Both the position numbers and the translations under genes were made by a program. Shown in pieces: positions 56,680 through 64,000 of a stretch of DNA of 64,000 nt. The stretch covers positions 18,410,224 through 18,474,223 of the forward strand of contig CM035806.1 of NCBI GenBank assembly GCA_020466095.1, given 5' to 3'. Position 1 is the stretch's first letter. Each line of letters begins with the position of its first letter. The notes beneath the pieces were generated by a model, which ran no database searches, was not told the DNA's origin, and saw only the letters and a program-made list of their open reading frames with translations. This DNA comes from Chlorops oryzae (Eukaryota; Arthropoda; Insecta; Diptera; Chloropidae).

Positions 56680-57029
56680 CAGTCGAATCTAGATATAGTG
56701 AATTAATTTTTGCACATCCTCGTGATTGTATCAAGATTGTTCGTATTAGCGAGATTGAATGTTTTGTTCATTATTTACAAGCCCGTAGAGAGAAATATTG
56801 GGCCCGGGGGATTTTTTTTCGGGGCCCCCCTCACAAATATGTGCGACCAAATAAAAAAAAGTCCCATTCCAATTGTGGGCCCCTTCAGAAAGTTCGAGCC
56901 GGGGGGAAATCCCCCTTTCCCAACCCTCTCTTAAGGCCTGATTTTTTGGAAATGTCCCTGTAACAAAAAAGCGTTCACTAATTCCTGCTGTTCATTATTT
57001 CAGGGATTCATTATATCCAGATTCTACTG
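56680..57029. mobile_element. Tigger-like MITE, copy 2, intact
   Basis: CAGTCGAATCTAGATATAGT at the left and ATATCCAGATTCTACTG at the right are inverted and TA-flanked. It is the uninterrupted relative of 46872-49104, and its middle carries GGGGCCC/CCCCGG-type words. Confidence 0.85.
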
Positions 57030-58608
57030 TACTTTAAAAGTGAAATTTTTTAAATTTAAAAATACCTAATTTTTTGTTAATTATAATTGAATATAGATAA
57101 TTATCTATTTAAAAAGTTTTTTTTATTGTAAGATTTATTAAAAAAAAAATTTTTTTTTTGTTTTAAGTAAGAAAATTAAGAAAGTATTTTATTTTTATCA
57201 AAATTTAAAAAAAATTTTTTTAAATTAATTTTCTTTTCCTAATCTCTTCTTGCACACAATATTTTGCCCTTGTGAATTGAAGAAGTTTTTTTTAGAGAAA
57301 TAAATAACTCCGAACTTTTCACATGAGACGCCCGCTAATAAATCGATCAATTGACGTTGAGCAAATTTCATGTCTCACTTAAGTCGACAATGGCTCAAAA
57401 TAGACCACAAAGGCAAAATTGTTCTTCCAAAGGTACTTATAACTTTTCGCAGTTACCGTTCAATGTGGCAAGGCTGGCTTGCTGGGTGGCAATGTCGTAA
57501 CGTATCGCAATGTAAATTCCCCAAGTCCCTCAAGGAATGTGCAATTCTTGCAATGAAAGTTCATTATTCATTTTCTGTTGTTGCAATTCAACTTCAACAT
57601 CGACTCAACTTTGCATGTTTGCATCTCTCGGAAACGTAGTGCATCATACCGCTTCCCTCGCCCTCTCGCGTTGCGGCGGTGCTCTTTCGTTGTTTGAAGA
57701 ACTTTTTTCAAGTGTTTCCGATTTTTCATATTTCCCGACATAATTTTCTTGAAGATACTCGACAATTTGCTTGCTTCTTCCTTTTATTATACTTATTTAT
57801 TTTTTATTATTATTATTTTATTTTTTATTTTTTTTGCTGTTTTATAGCAATTTAAATTGACGTTTGTTGGCTGAGAAGTATTTACACAGATACGAATTCT
57901 CGTTCGTTCGATTGTTCGGTTCATTCGACTGGCACGACAGGCAATCGTAGTCAGCGCTTCAGATTTCGATTCCCAATTGCCTTTTTTGCCATTTCCATTT
58001 TCGTTTCGATTTCGATTTAGATTTTCATTCCTAGTTCTAAGTCGCATTTCCATAGTCGGTCGTCAGTCTTCGGTCTTCAGTCTTGAGTAGTCAGTCGTCA
58101 GTGAGCCAGATTTGCGCTTTAGTGGACTCCAATTGGGCAGAATACCTATATTTCGATATGCATACATATGTGTAGGTACATACGTTTGAGAGTCCATGAA
58201 AATATCGAGGAATAGTTTCGAAATTGGCATTTTATGCAATTCTGATGTGCATTTTTTTTTTTTTTTTTTGCTCTCATATTTCAGCGATTTCCTGAGTTCT
58301 TTTTTTTTTTGCTTGACTTGACACGTAAATTGGAGCGAACAAAGTTTTCTGAAAGTTTATTTCGCTGCTTGAAATATACCAGCTTAAATAGTAAGTTGAA
58401 CTTACGTTTACGTAAAAAACCTTCGCCAATCAAGCTCTCAGGCTTGAGAAAATACTAAAAATATATATATGTACTTACTCTGGAATCTGTATAACTCAAA
58501 TGTCAAGGGAAATGCGAAAAAAATCGAACTAACGAGTTTTCGACTTAAGAAGAACTTCGCAATACCTACATACATACATGACTTCAGCCGAAGGGATTGG
58601 CATTTTTA
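57030..58608. other. Intergenic, no gene called
   Basis: T-rich to 57240. From 57840 to 58130 it is richer in TCG and TCAGTC words and could be a promoter or 5' UTR, but no motif set at fixed spacing was found. Confidence 0.35.
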
Positions 58609-58800
58609 TACCCGACACACTCTGTATCGAGGGTAGGTATATTGCGTTTGTGCGGTTGTCTGTAATACCCACAACAGATATACATAGACCATAAAAAATA
58701 TGTAAGGAAATGATCAGCGTCACTCGATTAAGCCATGTCCGTCATGTCACTCCGTATACAGTTTTCTTATCGAAGGAGTTGAGCTACATACATACATATG
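58609..58800 (-). mobile_element. mini-me/DINE-1-like fragment
   Basis: On the + strand it begins TACCCGACACACTCTGTATC and carries ATATTGCGTTTGTGCGGTTG, ATGATCAGCGTCACTCGAT and ATGTCCGTC, matching the 3' third of the other copies inverted. The (GTCY)n tract has collapsed to two units. Confidence 0.7.
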
Positions 58801-58875
58801 TTGAAGAAATTTTGGTCAAGTTCGAGAATGAAATTCAGATTTCGAGAAAAAAATCCAGTCATTTCGATCTGGCTA

Positions 58876-58944
58876 ACACGGTGTCATTGGGTGAGCACAT
58901 GTCTAGAAATCGAGAACTTCCAGGTTCTCAAACCCCACACAGAG
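58876..58944 (+). other. tRNA-like sequence, GTGTCATTGGGTGAGC family, copy 2
   Basis: CACGGTGTCATTGGGTGAGC followed by a T-arm-like CAGGTTCTCAAACCCC. Aligns with 50018-50083. The foldback element at 58945 starts immediately after it. Confidence 0.45.
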
Positions 58945-59139
58945 CATGATGCAAGAAAACAAGATAGCGTCACTTCAGCCCGATGATGTCACAAATACAA
59001 AATGAGAGCTTCGTTGTTGTTGTTTTGCATGTTTAAGCCCAACGTCACAACTATACTTTAGCATGGGAAACAACAACAATGCGAACGCTACAAAATAGCG
59101 GTACCCGAAGTAGCGCTATCTTGCTCTCTTTGCATCATG
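58945..59139. mobile_element. Foldback MITE, 195 bp, CATGATGCAA ends
   Basis: CATGATGCAAGAAAACAAGA at the left is inverted at the right (TTGCTCTCTTTGCATCATG). Further arm pairs (GATAGCG, ACTTC, GTTGTTGTT/AACAACAAC, TTTTGCATG) make the whole unit foldable. It is non-coding. Confidence 0.75.
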
Positions 59140-60071
59140 GGCATACCAGTATACCATTATACATAAATTGTTTCTCTTAACGAAATAAATTAAATGAAAA
59201 ACTATTTATTGAAAATAAAAGCTCATAAGAAACGGAAAAGTTTTTTTTAGAACGAAGTTCTTTATGAAACGATAGCGACAGGGGACCTAGTCGAGAAAAA
59301 GTGAAAAACCGCTATAAAATCCGCGTTACCTAAATTGAAGTTCGCAAAAAAGGGTATAATAACCTTTGCAAAAAGAAAGAAATATACATTTATTTACGTA
59401 AAATGACTTCCTGATGCGGCCGAGATATTTTACTTTTTTAGGCGACACTTATTTCCGACGATATCCCGAAAAAACAATTAATTATGAAATTCAGAAACTA
59501 CACAGACACATACAAGCATAAATGCATTCAAACAAAACAAAACAATATGTGGTGCTGCCAGACTGAACGTTTTCAGAATAACTCCGATTAGTAGGTTGTT
59601 GCAAATATATAAGGGCATTTTAGGTAGCTTATTATTTTTTTTGCGCTATCAAAGTATACGTCAATTCGTACATAATTAAAACATATTTAAAATCATCGTC
59701 TGTACTCCGGGGGCTGCGGATGTAATATCGGTGTGAAAAATATCGATACTTTAAAACATCTTTATGTATGAAAATTCGCATTTTCGAGACTATCTCATTT
59801 GCGATGGAAAACCCTTTACACGTATGCTTTTTCAGTTCCAGTATATTCTGCTTATCTATGTTAACTTAGCACTTTGAGGGCTCAACGCTGTTAAAGTAAA
59901 TTGAAAGGAAGTAACGAACTCACTACTTTGAAGAAAGGAAATCAGAGTTGAAATTTCGATGACAGGTTGACAGAAATATAGGAAATGTTTGACTTAAATG
60001 CAACCCTGTGAGTCTGATTACTTGTAATAAGTACGTTCAAGTAGCGAAAGTAAGTCAAAGTACTTATTTGT
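59140..60071. other. Intergenic with an interspersed repeat
   Basis: 59860-60060 is the inverted partner of 44690-45060. The rest has no recognised feature. Confidence 0.45.
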
Positions 60072-60439
60072 TTTTATACCCAGCGTAAGCAACGTATATT
60101 ACGGTATCTTGTAACAGCTAAAATAACGCTCCGTAGATATAGACATATATATATATATATATATATTCTTGATGAGGATCAAAAATTCGATTTAGACATG
60201 TCCGTCTGTCCGTCCGTCCGTGTCCGGATCTCCTCCGAAACGGCTGGACCAATCAAGTCGAAATGTGGCACACAGGTATATCGGGGTCCGAGTATGATCC
60301 TAACTAAAAATGGAAGACATCCGCTCACTGCCACGCCCACAAATGAATTTAATGTGTTTTCAGTAAAATGCTTGTAACTTGCGAGCCACTCAACACATTT
60401 CATTGATATTTGGTGTACTGGTAAACTACGAAAAGGGAC

Positions 60440-61010
60440 ATATCCTGGAAAAAAATGGACGCCGCCCTCCGTGAGCCACGCCCACAAATAAGGGCTTATC
60501 GTAACTTGTGAAGTAAAAGGCGTAGAAGCTTCAAATTCGCAACATAGGTTGACCAAGGCGAAGGAAAGGTGTAGGAAAAAATTTTATGTGGCTCGCCCAC
60601 TGCCACGCCCACAAATGAAAATTTTTCGTATCTTCCGAGGTTAAAGGCGTAGAAGCTTCAAAATCGCAACATAGGTTGACAAAGGCAAATGAAAGGTGTA
60701 GGAACAAAAATTTATATATCCCGCCCACTGCCACGCCCACAAATGGAGAATTTTCGTAACTTCCGAAGTAAAAGGCATAGAAGCTTCAAATTCGCAACAT
60801 AGGTTCACCAAGGCGAATGAAAGGTGTAGGAAAAAATTTTATTTGGCCCGCCCACTGCCACGCCCACAAATGAAGATTTTTCGTAACTTCCGAAGTAAAA
60901 GGCGTAGAAGCTTCAAATTCGCAACATAGGTTCACCAAGGCGAATGAAAGGTGTAGGGAAATAATTTATGTGGCCCTCCCACTGCCACGCCCATAAATAG
61001 AGAAGCAAAA
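60440..61010. repeat. 127-bp tandem repeats inside the mini-me element
   Basis: The word CCACGCCCACAAAT starts at 60476, 60603, 60731 and 60858, with a variant at 60985, a spacing of 127-128 bp. Each unit carries GGCGTAGAAGCTTCAAA and GCAACATAGGTTGACC variants. An earlier, longer unit starts at 60331. Confidence 0.88.
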
Positions 61011-61025
61011 CATAGTGCGCTCATA

Positions 61026-62137
61026 CCCAAGCAACAAAATAGAGCGATTCGACCAGCAGCAAGTCGAATCGACCTGTTTTGGTTGAAAATACCCTATTTC
61101 TGACCTATTTTCCGGCCTTAAATTTGACCTAACTTAAAAGTCCGTTTCGAAGGTCCAAATTACCTCTATTCTACCTATTTCATGACTTCAAAGTCGCTTC
61201 GACTTCCAAGTCGATTTTTGGTCGAAAATAGGTAAAAAATTCCCTATTGAGTGACTTAAAATTGACTTAACTTTGAATTCCAAATTAGGTAATTTTTCAA
61301 GGCAAACAGACCAATTTTTTGACTAAAATTCGACTTTAAAGTCCGTTTGACTTATAGGGCGAAATAGGGTCAAAAGTTGACTTATTTTGTTGCATGCTTC
61401 GACTTCAAAGTCGAGCGGACTTGATATTTGGACTTCATAGTCGGTTTGACTTTAAAGTCGAAATAGGTCAAAATAGGTCGAGCTCCGCCATGTTTTTCGA
61501 ATGGCAAATTGAGAATTATTCTTCTGCATATGTTTTTTCTTTAAGAAAAACAATTTTTTTCAAGCAATATTTATTTAATTTCCATCAATGAGAAAGCCCC
61601 TTAAAAATGAAGAAGTAGAAGGAACACTTTCACGAAAAATCTCAGCGGGCATATGTTTTTGGGACTTATTAAGCGCAAAATAATTTTTAATGAAGTCCAT
61701 ATTTTATTTATTATTTATTTCTTAAGACACACGAAGAAGAAAATCTCTCGTTCATTTCTGCTTTCGAGTAATACGAATGACTGAGTAAGATATTATGTAT
61801 TTATAACTTTCTCTGTTACTCTCTCTCTCTCACTTTTTTCGTTTCCTTTTACGTTCTCTTTCGTTTTACTCATAAGTCCAATTAGGTCGAAAATTGGTCA
61901 TTGCGACTTTTTTTCGACTAATATTAGGTAAACGGACTTCTTTTCGCCCTGACTTTGAAGTCGAAATGCCCTAATATGACCTATTATTACCGCCAACCGA
62001 CTTCCAATCTATTCCCCACTTACGTCGACTCGACGTCGAATCGACGTAATTTCGACCTATTTAGGTTAGGTCAAGTAAATATTCTGACCTAATATAGGTA
62101 AGAATTTACCAATTTTCGACCTATTTTGCTACTTGGG
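61026..62137. mobile_element. TA-flanked MITE with TTCGACCTATT motifs
   Basis: CCCAAGCAACAAAATAG at the left is inverted at the right (CTATTTTGCTACTTGGG), with TA on both sides. Many GACCTATTT/AAATAGGTC and AAGTCGAA/TTCGACTT words fill both halves. The middle (61490-61860) lacks them. No transposase ORF. Confidence 0.75.
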
Positions 62138-62200
62138 TAACGTCGGGACGCTGGGTATTTTAAAGTCGGGCTTGACCGACTTTAGCTTTCTTACTTGTTT

Positions 62201-62680
62201 GTTAATAAAATTAATATTTGGACGGCGTTCTTTTAAGAATTCAAGCGTTGTTAAAGACATTCTGATATGTTACTCAAAAATACAGCAAAAAATTTCGGGT
62301 AGGTGCGTTTTTCGCGTAAGTGCATAAAATTGTCTGGAAAATAATTGAATGCAGCTAAGCAGAATATACTGTATCGCATTTTCGCTTGTTAAAAACAGTT
62401 GAAAACAACACACAGCCGTCTTGTATACATATATTTTTCGATTAATAAAAACAATTGAGTTTTGCGAAAAACCTTGCTGCGAATTATATTTACAAACATT
62501 TATAAATACCATAATGAACTTCGTTCTTATCTGGTGTCCTATGACACAACTCAACTTGTTCTCATTCAGAATCGTTTTGAAGCAACGTAAAAAATATTTA
62601 TTGAACGATTAAAATTATGAGCAACGGAAAACATTTTTTCTCATTCATAATTGTTATAAGGCAACGTAAAAAATATTTAT
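62201..62680. other. Between two mini-me copies, no gene seen
   Basis: An AACGTAAAAAATATTTAT segment occurs twice (62586, 62664). ORFs of 94 and 63 codons have no recognised domain. Confidence 0.4.
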
Positions 62681-63530
62681 AAAACAAGTGAAGAAGTTTA
62701 CATCGGCTAAGCCGATTGCACACATACCTTTTCCTCAGCCGAAAATATGTTAAAACATTACCTTAACAAAAATTCCTGCCGTTTTCGTTGTTCTAGCTTG
62801 GACATCTAGCTACACCTTATCTGTGCTTCGATTTAGCTTCACAAACTCGAAATTATTATTAACTACAAAATTTTTGGCGAATGGTGGGCATGGTCAAATT
62901 TTAGCCGTAAGAGGACATTATATCTAGCTGCGAAATACTCAATTCAAAATAGTGAAAATCATTTTTTTGCGAATTTCGCGAAATGTCGTTATGGCCAAAA
63001 TTTAACCATAAGTGACGACTTTATTTGGCGGCAAAATACACAATCAGAAAAAGCAAAAAAAAATCATTTTTTTATACAGATATGAGAATAAGAGAAAGAG
63101 TGTTTTTTTTTTTTTCTAATGATGATGACCATAAATATAGCGATGTCGCAATTTTTTTTCAGCGAAAGCTTAAGTCTACATAGTAGCTATACGAAAAACG
63201 ATAAAAATCGTGAGTTTTTAAACTTCTGAACCACTTCCCACGACCCAAGAAGGGACTACGAAAAAAATGTGTATGTAGTTTTTCGGACATTTACCTGGTT
63301 CAAGTCCATGCCAAATTTCAATATGATATCTTTCATGGCTTAGGAGTAAATTACGAAAATCTAAAGTGTGACCGACAGACAGACAGACAGACAGACATGG
63401 CTAGATCGACTCCTCTTGTCACCCTGATCAAGAATATATATATATGTCTATATCTATCGCGACTCCTTTGGTATGTTACATACTCCGTGCCAAACTTAAT
63501 ATACCCTTTCCTTGGGAAAAGGTATAAAAA
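62681..63530 (+). mobile_element. mini-me/DINE-1-like element
   Basis: It runs from AAAACAAGTGAAGAAGTTTA through CGGCTAAGCCGATTGCAC, a body and a (GACA)n tract (63374-63397) to ATGGCTAGATCGACTCC, GATCAAGAATATATATATA and a final AAAAGGTATAAAA. The tract order and core are those of fly mini-me elements. No ORF. Confidence 0.75.
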
Positions 63531-64000
63531 AACAACGTTTTGAGCAACGAAAAACAAAAAAATCCCAATCATAAGCATTATCGACTAATAGTGCATTTCC
63601 ATATGGTGTTTAACTCGCGTTTAAGCGTTTAGGGCCCTAAACGAGGTGTTAAACTCGTGTTTTGCCATACAAAAGTTAAACGCGATAACGAAGTGTTTAT
63701 CTCTTTAACACCTCATAAACACTTTCATCGATAGGAAAAAAATCGATTTATCGTATCGGAATTTCATGCATATCTAACTGTCAAAAGAAAATCAAAACCA
63801 AAAACAAAAAAATGTTGCCAAAAGAAAAACTAAAAATTCCCTGCAAACTACGAAAAATTCCCTAAATTTTTTTACACACGGAAAAATTCGAAAAAAATGC
63901 ATAATATGCGCAAGGCATAATCTTGTATTGTATGATTCTCGGTAGAGTATCGATGCTGAACGATAGTTTTTACCAAAAATAATAAAATTAAGGTTATGGG
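63531..64000. other. Window end, possible MITE start
   Basis: 63588-63720 repeats GTTTAA/TTAAAC words (GTTTAACTCGCGTTTAAGCG, GTTAAACTCG) after TAGTGCATTTCC. It may be another palindrome-array element, but no matching right end is seen before the window stops. Confidence 0.35.

Larger units (their letters stand above)
60072..62200 (-). mobile_element. mini-me/DINE-1-like element with tandem core and nested MITE
   Basis: On the minus strand it starts AACAAGTAAGAAAGCTAAAG and GTCGGTCAAGCCCGACT and ends GCTGGGTATAAAAAC. (TA)n at 60146-60166 and (GTCY)n at 60200-60225 flank the TTCTTGATGAGGATC core, as in mini-me elements. The centre has 127-bp tandem repeats, and a 1.1-kb MITE (61026-62137) is inserted. 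The 125-codon minus ORF at 60179 is a product of the repeat. Confidence 0.75.

Noticed and set aside
58040..58110. Cluster of TCAGTC words as an initiator
   Set aside because: I checked three possible start points for a DPE at +28 and none fits.
60179..60556. 125-codon minus-strand ORF
   Set aside because: It lies wholly in the mini-me tandem repeats and (GTCY)n tract.

Overview
The window is AT-rich nuclear DNA from an insect, almost certainly a higher (cyclorrhaphan) fly. The evidence is a ZAD-C2H2 zinc-finger gene (an insect-expanded family), short introns of about 70 to 100 bp, core-promoter motifs of the Drosophila type, (CAG)/(CAA) triplet runs, and repeats with the (TA)n and (GTCY)n layout of fly mini-me/DINE-1 elements. 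The family or species cannot be fixed from the sequence alone.

There are few genes. A tRNA-Asp(GTC) lies at 20.9 kb. At 25.8-27.2 kb is a two-exon ZAD protein with six C2H2 fingers (436 aa). At 30.6-34.5 kb is a nine-exon TTC7 homologue (865 aa), a scaffold of the plasma-membrane PI4KIIIalpha complex. At 38.1-39.6 kb is a coiled-coil locus split into two reading frames that meet at ATGA, probably one protein with a -1 frame disruption in an alanine run. All three protein loci are on the + strand. At 42,546 there is a textbook TATA-less Inr-MTE-DPE promoter with a donor-bounded non-coding first exon; its gene is not visible here.

The rest is mostly transposable-element debris, and the elements dominate both flanks (0-24 kb and 40-64 kb). 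One mariner (DD34D, 1,290 bp, perfect 32-bp inverted ends) is nearly intact but carries two frameshifts. Non-autonomous elements fall into groups by terminal repeat and target duplication: hAT-like (8-bp duplications, several exact), pogo/Tigger-like and other TA-flanked, and piggyBac-like (TTAA). Six mini-me/DINE-1-like copies and several tRNA-related SINE-like sequences are also present. A recurring theme is short elements whose inner parts are arrays of a palindromic motif, with a different motif in each element.

Elements are nested: at 46.9-49.6 kb a Tigger-like element is split by a hAT-like element that is itself split by a mini-me copy, followed by two more insertions. A 897-bp TA-flanked element at 18.7-19.6 kb carries two different tRNA-like modules. 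Tandem arrays with 11-, 17-, about 42-, 60-, 127- and 245-bp units are scattered through the window. No CRISPR, operon or prokaryotic feature is present.
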